A DNA stretch of 64,000 bases from positions 56,812,203 through 56,876,202 of the forward strand of contig CM060187.1 of the NCBI GenBank assembly GCA_030549335.1, given 5' to 3'. Positions 1 to 12,429 of this stretch are shown in pieces. The first letter of the stretch is position 1, and each line of letters opens with the position of its first letter. The notes under the pieces were generated by a model. The model had not been told where the DNA came from and searched no databases. It saw only the letters and a program-made list of their open reading frames with translations. The position numbers and the translations under genes were made by a program. The DNA comes from Pontederia crassipes. Taxonomy: Eukaryota > Streptophyta > Magnoliopsida > Commelinales > Pontederiaceae.

Positions 1-650
1 GAACATTCACTTTGGTCATTAGTTACCCGAAGACTGTATATGCTTTTATTGGATTTGCTTAGTCACTATTTAGTTTGCCTTTTAAATGGCATTTGAGATA
101 GCATATAGCATTTTAACTAGGTTTTTCCGAGCCATGTTATTTATTTAATACAGACAAATGAATTGTTGAGTTTGGAGATGCTTGAAAATTTTTCATCTTG
201 AGGTACCCATTAGTTTCTAAAAAAAGAAAAAAAATATAACTAGCAGTCTTTTATTGGTTATTATAGTTTTTTCTGTATGACACTTTATTATTTAGAATTT
301 TTATTTTACTATATATATATTTAGTAATGACTGTTAATAAAATAAGTTAACTTTGGACTTCATTACTTTATTATAATAGTCATTTTTAGCAAAATTATTA
401 AATATTTTAAAATGAATTACTTCCTATTTAGAATATATAAATAATATTAAATTATTGTTCATATCTTCTTAATTTGTATATTTATTAACTAATCCAAATG
501 TTATATGTATCTAACACTTCTATTTATAACCATCATATTCATCGAATCGCTAAAATTTAACAATTATCAGTTAATTGTCATTCGTGCTTTTAAGTGGAAA
601 AAATATCAGAAAATAATCAGGTAATGTGCCCCATGTCTATATCCCCTTTG

Positions 651-652
<2 letters not shown>

Positions 653-685
<33 letters not shown>
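653..685. repeat. (CT)n microsatellite
   Basis: An uninterrupted CT dinucleotide run of about 33 bases. It lies shortly upstream of a short open frame at 718, but nothing else suggests a promoter. Confidence 0.9.
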
Positions 686-687
<2 letters not shown>

Positions 688-957
688 CTCCTCAAGATCA
701 AAGATAATATACACACCATGACACCAACATCAACTCTCTACATCGTCTCATTATTCTTGTTTTCTTTCTATCGACGAGCCAAATTAGTCATGGAAACAAT
801 AACTTTACATGCCTATCTTTCATTCCCAGCCGTATCGTATATGTGGATAATATTAATTACTTTTGTTTATTTTGACGGATGGCATTTATCACATTTCATT
901 TTCAGATAAAGACATTACATTGTTTTTTCTTACATGAAAACAACCCTTCGTCTCGCT

Positions 958-981
958 CCCCCCCCCCCCCCCCCCCCCCCC
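958..981. repeat. Poly-C tract of 24 bases
   Basis: Twenty-four consecutive C residues in an AT-rich setting. Such long C homopolymers are rare in plant DNA. The tract could form an i-motif on this strand and a G-quadruplex on the other, or its length could be a sequencing or assembly artefact. Confidence 0.9.
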
Positions 982-2575
982 AGTCTGTCATCACATTTCA
1001 CAGTTCGAATTAAGAGATTACAATTCGAAATTTATCTCGATGTTCAAATTTCTCCAAATAAATTACGTAATCAATCATCCTTTTTTTTCTGGTAAAGGGG
1101 ATCAATCATCTAAATTTAGATATCAAATTTCTTCTTTTTTTACATATATAAATTCTTCTTCCTTGAGAGAGAGAGAGAGAGAGGACTTTGCATGTGCAGG
1201 CCTAATATTTAATATAATAATATTAGATTATTATGTGAAGAAAAGAAAGGCCGTTAGATTTACCTCTCGGATTTGGTAGTCCTCTTTTTAGGGGTTTTGT
1301 CGTATCCTTTGATTTGTACTGCACTAATCTAACTCCTGCCATGGACGACGTCATGCCCCCACTCCAATCTCCATTAATTTAATTTAATTTAATTAGATTA
1401 ATTAAATTCCTGGTTCCATGTTGATAGATAGACCACCTTTCAAATTGCAGGGCTTTGCACTCGTCCACTAACTGCACATCCTGATCCACCATCCACATTT
1501 AAATATTTTCTTTTTTATTCTTCGTGATCATGTTATTGTTATTATTATTATAATGTAAATAATAGTTATCATAGATCCTAATCAATGTACTCCTCATCAT
1601 CTACATCATATGAGCAGGAGGACGAGGAGGTGATGAGAGAGTCCTGAGAAGGGGACAAATCTCACTCTGGCCATGCAGGAACAAGGACCTGAGAAGGGGA
1701 TATTTTGTCTCCTTGGCTCTTTTTAATTTCGATATTTAGAATTATTAAGATTTGATTAATTTAGAATTAAAATAAAATTGATAAATAATATTCTTTTGAT
1801 CATCGCAAATAACTATTTTATTACTAATATTTGTCAAACCACTCAAAACATAATTTCGTTAATTAATTAATTATGCTAATAATCCTTGGTTTTGTCTTTG
1901 AATTTCTTTTGATATATAATATGTATTGTAATGTAAGTGTAGCTTCAGGAGTGTGAAATCTAACCAACGGTCAAAATAATGGTGCAATTCGCGTGCCGCC
2001 ATTTAATGCCTCGAATTCGCAACATGGTTGTACCGTTCTTCTGTCTAGGTGTCTAATATGTTGCCAACAAGAAACGACGCCCATTGTTCAATTTGTTGAG
2101 ATTTTTAACAAAAAAAATTTACATTCATAAAAATTAGAATTCAAACTCAAGATTTTACTTGAGAAAAAAAAACCGTTTATTACTCCACTTTAACCTCTGT
2201 TGATAATATGAGTCCCATGTTCAAAGTCGTCTATACAATTCAAATAGTTTCGCGTGAAATGAAAGATGTGTTTCTGTGTATCCTATGATTAGATGCGAGC
2301 TTTATGATGAACACCAAATTAATCAAGTTCAATGATAAATTAAATTTTAATCTTTACCTTTATGTCATACAAGCATTCAATTAATTAAGACAACTAAGTT
2401 ATTTTTCGTTTGTCCTATAATTAGATGTGTTTCAAGATAAACACCAAATTAATATAGTTTTATGATGAATTAAAATCTTAACCCAAGGCCAGGACACAGA
2501 ACCATTAAAGTAATACCCTCAATTTTTTTCCCTTAAAAGAGTATCATGATCTTAATGCAAAATCCATCCTTGTCA

Positions 2576-2598
2576 CATATATATATATATATATATAT
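2576..2598. repeat. (TA)n microsatellite
   Basis: A run of about eleven AT/TA dinucleotides, directly visible. Confidence 0.85.
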
Positions 2599-3715
2599 GT
2601 TGTAACAAACCTATTAATTTTCTCCCCACTTTTTTCTCTCAAACATTCGCCAATCCCCTCCCTCTCTATTATCAGACCTTTTTTCTTTAGGATAGAAGAT
2701 CTCGGGATGAAATTTATACATAGACGAAGAAGGAGAACAAGAAGATATTATGAAAAATTGATATTAGATCCACAATTTCAAATATAAGCAAAGAGGATTC
2801 AGACGCATTTCTTCCCACTCAATATATTCTTGTATTGGATTAAGCTCATCAGAAAAAAAAATTATTGAGTGCATTAAATAGTTATACATATTGTAGAATC
2901 AACTGGATTTGATCATGTTTAGGGTTTCATTCCTAAAAGTTATGTTACTCTTTAGGTTCCTTTAGATCCATATGTTCATGTGTACTTTTGTCCAGAATGT
3001 ACTACATATTGTCATATTGTTTAATGGTGTATGATTTATTTTTGAAATTTTTGCAAAACAATTTCAAAACATTAAAAAAATTGGATTTGCATCATGAGTG
3101 TGAATAATGAATCACCATTGTGATCGAGCAGACATCAAGTTCGTGAAATTAAGTTTTATGACCATGCAACAGACCCTATAGGGCATGACTAGCACAACCC
3201 TTGCTCATGACATGAAGTGACCTCTCATGGTAGCGATAACCAGAAATCATGGTCTGACCTCCATATCATGATTGTGGGCAAGTGGACTTGATGACGGTAG
3301 ATGTTGAAGTCTCACTGCTCATCGTCAAGGACACCTTCACAATCTTGAATTGAGCATAGTCACGGACATAAATGCTGGTTCATAGTCGTTTCCACTCGTT
3401 GTTCAATTGTATGAAGTTTAAACGATTTATTGATTATTTGTAAAGTTCTTTTACTAGTATCAAATGAGTAATGTTATGATAAAGTTTTAAATAATTTATT
3501 GACATCCACCTAGACATCACAATGATATATTAAGGCGTAGATAAGTATAAAAGTATAAAATTCTGACGCAATGATTATTGTGTTGAAATGAAAAGAAATA
3601 ACAATTGAAGGCTATCTTGACACATTGTCAATGGTATAAAGTAATTATCATCATGCACATAATGATGTGTACGCGTATATTGAAGTAATTATTCTTACAT
3701 TCATAACAAATAGGA

Positions 3716-4558
3716 CATATCAAGAAAATGCATATTTTCCACGGTCCGAACCGTCGCAAATTCAAAAAATTCGTCGGAAAATACAATTTGTGATGGATTT
3801 TCCGACGGAAACGAGCAGTCGTAAAAATGCTCATCGTAATTTTCGACAGCTCTAATAGAACCGTCAGAATTTCCTGTGGCTGGAGCCATGGGAAAAACAT
3901 TTCCATGAGCGGAGTCGTGGGAACACTTTCCCACGACCGGAGCCGCGGGAAATTCCGATGGCTCCGACCATCGCAACATCATTTTTTGAAATTAAAAAAA
4001 TTTGACTGTGCACGGCCACAATTGGAACATTAGTGGATCCGCCGCACGCGGCCACACCTGCGAGAGAGAGAGAGGGGGAAGGAGGGAGGCCGCGCGCCGT
4101 TGCGAGAGAGATGGCCGGAGGTCGTCGCGCCAGTCGTCTGAAAGGAGGGAGATGGCTGCGCCGGTGAGGGAGAGAGAGGAGAGTGGGAAAGAGGTAGAGT
4201 GGGAAAGAGGTAGAGTGAGGAGAGATGAAGGAAGTGAATAAAAAGAGAGGGAGAAGCGGGAAAAGAAAAAAATAGACGGGAGAGTTTGGTAGAATTTTTT
4301 ACTTTTCGACGATTTAGATCGCGAAAAATTACCACAGTTGAAGCCGTGAAAAAAAATTTCCATGGCTCGAACTGTGGAAAATTTTCACGATCAACGCCGT
4401 GGAAAATTTCTCACGGTTCTAGCTGTGGAAAACTTCCCACGATTTGAGCCGTGAAAAATTTCCACGAAAAATAATCCGTCGGAAAATTTATCGCAAATTG
4501 TGAAGGATTACCGATCGTGAAAAATTTTTCGTCGGAAAAAGCCTTTTTTCTTGTAGTG
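3716..4558. mobile_element. Non-autonomous CACTA (En/Spm-type) transposon
   Basis: The right end reads, on the minus strand, CACTACAAGAAAAAAGGC, the classic CACTA terminal inverted repeat. The left end is degenerate (CATATCAAGAAAATGC at 3716-3731). Between them, both subterminal regions are packed with short direct and inverted copies of a motif like CCGTGGAAAATTTTC and CCGTCGGAAAA (left about 3740-3985, right about 4305-4550), which is where CACTA transposases are known to bind. The middle is GA-rich and carries no transposase, so the element of about 840 bp would depend on another copy. No clear 3-bp target duplication is visible (left GGA, right TGT), which fits decay at the left end. The open frames in this stretch are by-products of the repeats. 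Confidence 0.8.
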
Positions 4559-6527
4559 TGTATACTTTCTAAGAATGTTCATTGGTGAAATAATTGAGGC
4601 TCAAACTATACACATAACCAATTGTGATGATCTGGACATGATTATTTAGCTATTGTAAGTATCACACCATTCTTAATGTTTCAAAAATTGTAAAAGAACT
4701 TCTATTTGTATCTATGACTAATAAAGCAAAGATGTCATATAATTGTGAATATTCTAAAACTTATGAAATAAATTCCATTGTTCAAATGTCTTATATTGTA
4801 CATATATAACAAATGAAGAAAGCAAGCAATGAATGACAATATATCTACACAATTCCATAGTTATATGCTGAATATTGTAAAGACATTGTTTAGCTCATGC
4901 CATATGGCAATTTCATAATTAGTTTTATATAGATCGGTTTTTCTAGGTTATGTCACTTTAAATGAAAAACTTTGCATTCTAGATTTATAAAAGTAATGGT
5001 TTATAGAATCAAGTGATAGTTGAAGATTGGTGATGGATGGTTGCACGTGATTAAGATTCAATAGTTGTAGTAGAAAACTCAATCAATTGCTTCAGTTCCT
5101 AAACTGGTCGACTTTTAATTTAATTTCAGGACTTATTATTTTATATTTATTCTTAATGATTAATCCAATTGCTCGACTCTTAATTGAGTTTTAGGTCATA
5201 TTATTCTTATCATTGCAAGACGATGTGACACGTCCAGCAATTTTATGATGAATTTTCATGATATTACAATTAAGGTATCAACGTTAAAGAAAGTAGTTTT
5301 TTTTTCTATTCAGATGTCATTATTATTTTTAATTTTTTTCAGATGACATTAGACTTTTGTAGTCTAGATCATAATTAATGTTTACTATAACTACACAGAA
5401 TCAAGAACGAAATGATGCCATGCGAGAAATATTTTTTTATTAAGCTAAATATATGTAATCTTGAGTGTGATGGTTTATTTCATTCATCATGTAATCTTGT
5501 ATGCGTTTCCAAATAATATATATTTGAAAATTCAAAATTTCTGTGTCTACATAATATATTTATAGAAGTTTCATTCGTCGAAGATGGAACAAATTAGTTT
5601 GATATTAACCAAATAATTTAATCATCTGTCGGTAAATATGCTCGCATAGTCACATATCGACTTCGATTTTTAAATAATCTAAATAATTTCTTATTCTATT
5701 GCAACAAAAATTTTCCATTTTAGATAGAACGAACTCGTTGATCTTATATGCATGAAACTTTCTTTTTTGTTATCTCGCTCGTTCATATAAAAAAAATGTC
5801 CGTCTGAAAAAAAAATTCTTTTCGAGAAAGATTATTCCAATCGAGTCGTCCATATTTAACATATTTATACTTAATGATTTTTCATAAAATGACGACTAAA
5901 TGTTACTTACTATATTAAGTCAAATAAATAAATTATCTACCCGGTATTTAAAAAAAATATTAAATATAGTACCTTGGCATATATAATATTTTCTCTACCA
6001 ATACCGTTCACGTCATGGCAGACGTGGGTAGAAATGAGGCAACTTGCACAAACATCAAAGTCTTAATTGTACAGTCCGATACAGCTCACACTTTGGCGTT
6101 ACGAATAATTAACGGTTAGATCGATTGGTGGCGGTAAACGTCAACCGCAGTGTATATAAAATAAAGCTTCTTCTTCTAATCACAATCAAGATTTATGCAG
6201 AGAAATTTTATTTGTCATTGTTAAATACATAATAATAATGAGTAATGTGAAATAAATTTTATCAAATTAATTAAGATCGATGACGAATTAATCTTTAATT
6301 TATGAATAATACAAATGCGCAAACTCATGCATGAGTTAAACCGTCTACAATAAAAAAAACTTCTTCTAATATTTTTTCATTTAATCATTTGGACATCAAA
6401 TTGATCTCGAATCCGAACCAATCATGTTCGGTTTTTTCTATTCGTACGGTTTGGAATAATAAATTTTTATTATACCCCCACCGTCAGTTCTTCTTCCCCT
6501 CCGTTTTAGTTTCCATCAACCCTCTTA

Positions 6528-6577
<50 letters not shown>

Positions 6578-7110
6578 TGATCGGAGGCCATAGGAAGCCA
6601 ATCTAACGATCCGTATTAACGTTCGAGAGAAAGGGTCGGATATAATTAAATATCAACTAACAACAAACTTGTGGGGAGCGATTTTTTGTCCATATCTTGA
6701 GATGTCGCCCATAGAACTTACTATTAATTAACTCAACCGAAAAGGAAAATAATATACCAACCGATGTGATTTCAGCTGACGTCCGCTTCCATATTTTGGA
6801 ATTTGTCAATTCCATTATTTTATTTGTTGTACAAGAGTAGTGACCTATGCGGAAAAGTTTAAACGAATCGTGTATTAGTAACCAATTAATTTCTTGTGAT
6901 CAAATATTATATTTATCATCTAAGTAAAAAAAACTTTATAATATATTTTTATTTATTTCTGCATTGGATTTTTTTGTAAAATTAATATTTATCGCTTAAA
7001 TTTTGGCCATTGAAATTTAATGTGACAGTATTCTCACTTTTTATTATTAAACCAATGGGAAAAAAATACAGGGGAATAAAAAAGAAACGCGAATTTAGGA
7101 GCTCTAATCA
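4559..7110. other. AT-rich intergenic DNA and distal upstream region of COI1
   Basis: No gene is supported. The interval contains a TA microsatellite at 6535-6573 and otherwise AT-rich sequence. The last few hundred bases are presumably the promoter-proximal region of the COI1 gene that follows on the plus strand. Confidence 0.5.
6535..6573. repeat. (TA)n microsatellite
   Basis: A nearly pure TA dinucleotide run of about 39 bases, roughly 0.9 kb upstream of the COI1 start codon. Confidence 0.9.
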
Positions 7111-7118
7111 TATATACT
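7111..7118 (+). promoter_or_regulatory. Candidate TATA box of the COI1 gene
   Basis: The sequence TATATACT lies 333 bases upstream of the COI1 ATG and immediately before a GCT repeat and a CT-rich stretch typical of a plant 5' leader. It would imply a leader of roughly 300 nt. This is positional inference only; no transcript evidence is available. Confidence 0.35.
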
Positions 7119-7139
7119 GCTGCTGCTGCTGCTGCTGCA
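7119..7139. repeat. (GCT)n trinucleotide repeat in the presumed COI1 leader
   Basis: About seven GCT/CTG units, followed by CTGCTGTTGTTG. The tract lies between the candidate TATA box and the COI1 start, so it is probably transcribed but not translated. Confidence 0.8.
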
Positions 7140-7443
7140 GCTGCTGTTGTTGTCTACTCTCTGCTTCACCACCACCGCCAGTTGTCCCGCTCCATGGACG
7201 GCTCCGTTTCCTCCTTCCGATCTCCAACTTCGCCGCCTCCGCCACCGCCGGCCGTCGAAGCCCTCCGTTCCTGCCGCGGGGCGTTATAAGTTGGTCGCAG
7301 ATTCGTCTCTCTTCGCCTCCGCCCTTCGGGTGCTCTCGTCTTTGGGATTTTTTGTCGAACAACTGGAGATCCATCGCGTCAATGGCTCCTGCGAAGTAGA
7401 TCCGTCCGTAGATCATCCGAATTTTCCTTCGATCCGTCGACCC

Positions 7444-10401
7444 ATGGAGCAGGAGAAGCGGCAGCGGGCGGAGCCGACGACGAGCTGCTCCGGCGTGCCG
7501 GACTTGGTCCTGGAGTTCGTCTTCGGCTACCTCGAAGATCCCCGGGACCGCGACGCCGTCTCCCTGGTCTCTAAGAAGTGGCACCACATCGACGCCATCT
7601 CCCGCAAATACGTCACCATCGCCTTCTGCTACTCCACCACCCCCGCCCGCCTCCGCCAGCGATTCCCCGCCCTGGAGTTTCTGAAGCTCAAAGGCAAACC
7701 CCGCGCCGCCATGTTCAACCTCATCCCCGAGGACTGGGGTGGATATGCCGGCCCCTGGATGAAGACCGTGGCCGAGGGGCTTCAGTGCCTCAAGCACATA
7801 CACCTCCGCCGCATGATAGTGAAGGACGAGGACATCGGAGTGTTGGTGAAGGCCAGAGGCCACATGCTGCTCTCCCTCAAGCTCGACAAATGCTCCGGAT
7901 TCTCCACCGATGGCCTCCTCCTCATCGCCAGCTCTTGCAAGTAGGACTTTTATGACTTTGCTACACGGTTGTTTGTTTTGTAGCTGCTTGCCTAAGATTA
8001 TGAATTCTTTCTTCTATGTTGTTGTTTCTGTATGTATCTGGTGCGAGCATACTTTGCTCATTTGTTGTCTGGTTCTAAACTTATTATCAACTTGTTTCAG
8101 TATGTTACTAACAATTATGTTGTACCTGATAGTTTTACCAGATTTAGCACGTCAGAATAATTATGTTGTACCTGAGTCAAACAAGAAGAAGATGTAATTC
8201 AAATTCTTCTCTTAGCATGCTTGATATTTGTAATTAATCCTTGCCGTTCCTGATCACATTTTTAACTTACTTGATACTTTTTAGTTCTTACACTGCAAAG
8301 TTGTACTCAAGTGGCATACATGTGTTCTCTTTGATCGTATTCCACTTATTCTATAAATGTACTCTGATATTATTTTCCTTATCTAGTGTACATGTGTTTT
8401 TCATGCATCTTTACTTTACCACAAAGCTTCTCTCTTGCTCAATGTGCTTATGTTTTTTTTGTTTCATCGGCTATTGTTCTGGTCTCATATAAAATGAGAT
8501 CATTACCCTTTTATATGTTTGAATATATTAAATAAATATTTTGGGCTGTGTAAATTACCTTATAGTTATGCCACAAAAGTATCAAATTTAGGCTTTAGGT
8601 ACTTGATTTTACCTTTTGTTAGGAGGGTCATTGCTTTCAGCTTCGTCAAGTTTGTTTGCTACAGATACCATAAATTTTCATCAGTATCCGCATATGGAAG
8701 AACTATATGATGAAACATGGTAAACCAATTTGCAGTACAGAATACCCAAGAAAGAAAGGTAGAATGTCAAAGGTGGTGGTGAAAGTGATAATGTGGATCA
8801 CGACGTGTAAGCTATACCTTTATCTGATGTGTTTGATTTTTCACAATAAAAAAAAGTCTTTATCCTCTAGCGTTGACCACTGTTCTGACACTTTGACCAT
8901 TCTTGTGGTTATATTTGTAGTGGCACATAACTTGCAGAAATATCTGATCGTAGACCATGGCCCTGTGACTAGATTTCTTTCTATGATAACTCACTTTACA
9001 TTTCTTATTCTGCTTTTTCTGTTTCTTAACTATTTTGATCTAACTAAAACCATTTCTGTAGATGCCTTAGAACATTGTACTTGGAAGAATGTTCTATTAC
9101 CGAGAAAGATGTTGAATGGGTCCGAGAGCTCGCTGCTAACGACTCTGTGTTGGAAACATTGAACTTCTATATGACTGATCTTAGGGTCTCCCCTCAGGAT
9201 CTTGAGCTACTTGCTAGGAACTGTCGATCTTTGGCTTCTTTGAAGATCAGTGAGTGTGATGTCACTGATCTGCTAGGATTTTTCCGCACAGCATCATCAT
9301 TGGAAGAGTTTGGAGGGGGCACATTTAACGATCAAGTAGGAGAGATCAACAAGTACTCAAAGGTGAAGTTTCCTCCAAGGACATCCTGCTTGGGCCTCAT
9401 TTATATGGGGACAAATGAAATGCAAATAATATTTCCATTTGCTGCTTCACTCAAGAAGTTGGATTTGCAATATACTTTACTCGGTACTGAAGATCACTGT
9501 CAACTGATTCAACGGTGTCCCAATTTGGAAATCCTAGAGGTAACTCAACAAGAAATTCTATTTTATGTCATTGCATAAAATCAATATTTCTATAACTCTT
9601 GTTCCCCATCTTTACTAGGTGAGAAATGTGATTGGCGATAGAGGACTGGAAGTTGTCGCTCAGACATGCAAAAAACTTCGAAGGCTTAGAATAGAACGAG
9701 GGGATGATGAGATGGAGGATGAACATGGTCGAGTTACACAAGTTGGATTGTCAAATCTTGTACAGGGATGCTCTGAACTGGAATATATTGCAATATATGT
9801 TTCTGATATCACAAATGGAGCTTTTGAAGCAGTTGGCACTTTTGGCAAAAACCTATGTGATTTCCGGCTTGTTTTGCTGGACAAAGAAGAAAGGATCACA
9901 GACCTGCCCCTGGACCATGGAGTTCGTGCTTTGTTGACAGGGTGTACAAAACTTCGGAGATTTGCTTTATATCTCAGACCTGGAGGCCTTTCAGATGTTG
10001 GTCTTGGTTATATCGGGGAATACAGTGGTGATATAAAATACATGCTTCTGGGCAATGTTGGAGAATCTGATGTTGGAATACTCCGCTTTGCTAGAGGTTG
10101 CCGGAAATTACAAAAACTTGAACTACGGAGCTGTTGTTTCAGTGAGCGTGCATTGGCAACGGCAATGATGCAGCTGCCTGTCCTGAGATACTTATGGGTG
10201 CAAGGTTATAAGGCATCTTCAACTGGGGGTGACCTCTTGACTATGGCGCGCCCGTTCTGGAACATAGAATTTCTACCTCCAAGACAAGGGTGCGGTAATC
10301 ATGGTGGCATAGAGAGCCAGGCTCAGATACTGGCATACTACTCCCTCGCTGGAAAGAGAACAGATTTTCCTGATTCCGTTGTTCCCTTGTGTCCACCGTG
10401 A
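7444..10401 (+). CDS. COI1: COI1 jasmonate co-receptor (F-box/LRR protein), 3 exons, 585 aa
   Basis: COI1 is the F-box subunit of the SCF-COI1 ubiquitin ligase. With jasmonoyl-isoleucine it binds JAZ repressors and sends them to the proteasome, switching on jasmonate responses in the nucleus. My exon model is 7444-7940, 9062-9539 and 9619-10401, all GT-AG. The coding length is exactly 585 codons plus stop, close to Arabidopsis COI1 (592 aa), with the same three-exon layout. The F-box lies at about residues 14-55. Leucine-rich repeats fill the rest, including KGKPRAAMFNLIPEDWGG (78-100 region), RRLRIERG, YVSDITN, FRLVLLD, LYLRPGG and LRYLWVQGY. Ligand-pocket residues equivalent to Arabidopsis R85, R348, Y386, R409 and Y444 appear as R87, R347, Y385, R408 and Y443. 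I chose the ATG at 7444 because it matches family N-termini, although the frame is open back to an ATG at 7147. TIR1/AFB auxin receptors are the nearest alternative, but the motifs are specific to COI1. Confidence 0.96.
7941..9061 (+). other. Intron 1 of COI1
   Basis: The donor GTAGGA and an acceptor ending in TTTCTGTAG bound a 1.1-kb AT-rich, T-rich intron. Joining across it restores the COI1 reading SSCKCLRTLYLEE in frame. Short open frames inside it show no domain and are intronic noise. Intron 2 (9540-9618) is only 79 bases. Confidence 0.92.
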
Positions 10402-12211
10402 GCATACATTATGCGCCTAAGTCTTTGTCCTCTAATCAAGTGTCTAGTTACAGCTGAGTGGTGAACATGTCTGTATATTTTTCCCTCTCTTCTGAGAGAA
10501 ACATGTTCATATGTCTAGAATCTAGACTCGGAAGCATCGCCGGGTTCATGCATAGGTAATGTACACAGTGATTTTTTATTTTTATTTTTTTACTTTGGCA
10601 GGCTTTCAACACATTTGTGTATATTTTTCAACCCTCGTTCTTAATCTCTTCCAAGTTTTGGCCTCTGGGTCTGCCTAGTTTAACCTTGTATTGCTTTTAT
10701 CTCCCGAAAGAGGCCAAGATTCTTAGCTTTCGGCTATTGTTAATGACGTAATTCATTAAACATTTCAAACCAGAGAGAAAAAAGTAACTCGTGAATGCAC
10801 AATATCCTTTATTTATTAAATTTCACTTCTCTTTAAAATTACGGAGAGGATCCATGTGAAGCCTTATCCCGATTGCCTGGAACACCGAGTATCTACTGTT
10901 TTTGGGCATGATATTCAACCCGGAATGGTGCACATTTTGCGTGCAAATTGTTTCCTTTTAACAAAAAAATCTGATGGCAAACTCGGCTCCAAGGTTACTT
11001 ACCACATTTAGTCCCATTACCTGTCTAGAAAACCCCAAGGAACTGAAGCTTAAATGATTCTGCATATGCATGAGTACATGTTAATTTCTATGCATGCCTT
11101 TGTCTTTCTGCAGCAAAATTGTTTAGACAAATTTTCTGACTACTAAGAAAGTTTACTGCCATGTCTCTGGGAAACATTAGGTGTTGACAGTGATCTCAAA
11201 TCTTTTGTTAAACTCCAAGGCTCTGTAGTCTTCAGATTGGGAAGGAATTGATGGGTCATGTGAGCCACAGAGATCATATTATCGCCATCGCATAATTCGC
11301 ATTACTGATTCAGGTTACTTATGGGAGCTTTTCAGATTATGAATAGTTTCTGGAAGATTTGACTTTTCTTGTCGTTATAAAATATTTTTGATGCTGCACA
11401 ATTCAGAGTAAAGGCGGCCAATAGCCGTCCGGCAAAAGAATTGTTATCGATATGATTTCACATCTTTAGATATCTTCGAATGATAATTCTTCTCAGGAAA
11501 CCGCGAATCTGCCTATTAAAAAGATGCCAGGGGTATGGAGAAAACCACGAAAGTGGAAGAACCACAGGTTGGCAATGTTTCACAGTAAACTTGTCTACAT
11601 TAGCAACACTGTTTTAGTTAATGGTGAGGGATTGTTCTAAATTCGTTTGCATCATATACTCATATGTACTAAACATCTCTCCATTGAAGATATGCCTCGA
11701 TTGGTTTGATTCATCGCAATCTCGATTAAAGTCATTGATACGATGATCAAAGTTGGAATGGAGGTAATAGTTCTGAAGAAAGTTGAAGTCCTGGTTATTG
11801 GAGTTGCAGGTTGCTGATATGCTATTGGCGACGACTGCTTCGAAGTTGTACCTCCAGTTACATGGTTCAGGTCTGTCGATCAATTGCCAATGGAGGTCAG
11901 GAGGTCAAACATCAGAACGCATCATCCCCTATTTCCACTTGGATGTGGTTTTATAAAGACTGAAATGGAAATCATCCTCTGTAAGTCAGTAAACTCATTT
12001 GCTCCATCATTGGGTCATTGGAAACATCAGAAGGCGAGAAAAAAGTATGTACATAAATTGGCAACTTTTAAGTTTTTTTTGTCGGAATTACAACTTTAGT
12101 TCTAATTCAAATTGTTTCCCATTTATCTTTTTAATTTGTTTGCTTTAAATTAGGCCAAGACACTATTTGACACGTACAAAAAGCCAGGGTATTAAGTAGG
12201 AAACACTACTA
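10402..12211. other. COI1 3' flank and intergenic DNA
   Basis: The first few hundred bases after the COI1 stop codon are probably its 3' untranslated region. Beyond that I see no gene. The 89-codon frame at 11614-11883 on the minus strand is rich in Asn and Ser, has no recognised motif and no flanking splice signals that extend it. Confidence 0.5.
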
Positions 12212-12429
12212 TAGCATTTAGAAATTTGAAGACAAAACACTAGAAGTTAGTCTTATTAGCTTATAGAGTATAGAAGTATATATTTCATATTTTATTCCTA
12301 TTATGTCCTCATTTTTTAAATAGCATTTAGAAATTTGAAGACAAAACACTAGAAGTTAGTCTTATTAGCTTATAGAGTATAGAAGTATATATTTCATATT
12401 TTATTCCTATTATGTCCTCATTTTTTAAA
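12212..12429. repeat. Perfect 109-bp tandem duplication
   Basis: The unit starting TAGCATTTAGAAATTTGAAG occurs twice head to tail, at 12212-12320 and 12321-12429. I find no difference between the two copies by reading them against each other. Identity at an AT-rich non-coding site points to a recent duplication or to ongoing conversion. Confidence 0.93.

Larger units (their letters stand above)
1..3715. other. AT-rich intergenic DNA
   Basis: No coding region could be supported here. The stretch holds microsatellites (a CT run at 653-685, a C homopolymer at 958-981, a GA run at 1165-1183 and a TA run at 2576-2598) and otherwise AT-rich sequence. The small open frames at 718-909 and 1040-1279 have no recognisable domain and are composed mostly of low-complexity or AT-rich codons, so I do not call them genes. 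Confidence 0.6.

Noticed and set aside
718-909. Hydrophobic 63-codon frame after a CT repeat
   Set aside because: No homology-like motif, no splice context and AT-rich codons. Chance is enough to explain it.
2100-2220. tRNA-like box B words (TCTTGAGTTTGAATTC on the minus strand), also near 50311-50345
   Set aside because: Possible old SINE traces, but I could not define an A box, ends or target duplications.
3992-4363. Overlapping Ser/Leu- and Arg/Glu-rich frames on both strands
   Set aside because: They come from the GA-rich core of the CACTA element.
7108-7863. A 251-codon frame antisense to COI1 exon 1
   Set aside because: It mirrors the GC-rich COI1 exon and contains poly-Gln from the GCT repeat. 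No domain is seen and the plus strand is clearly coding.
11614-11883. 89-codon minus-strand frame rich in Asn
   Set aside because: No recognisable domain, no exon partners and no gene-like codon use.
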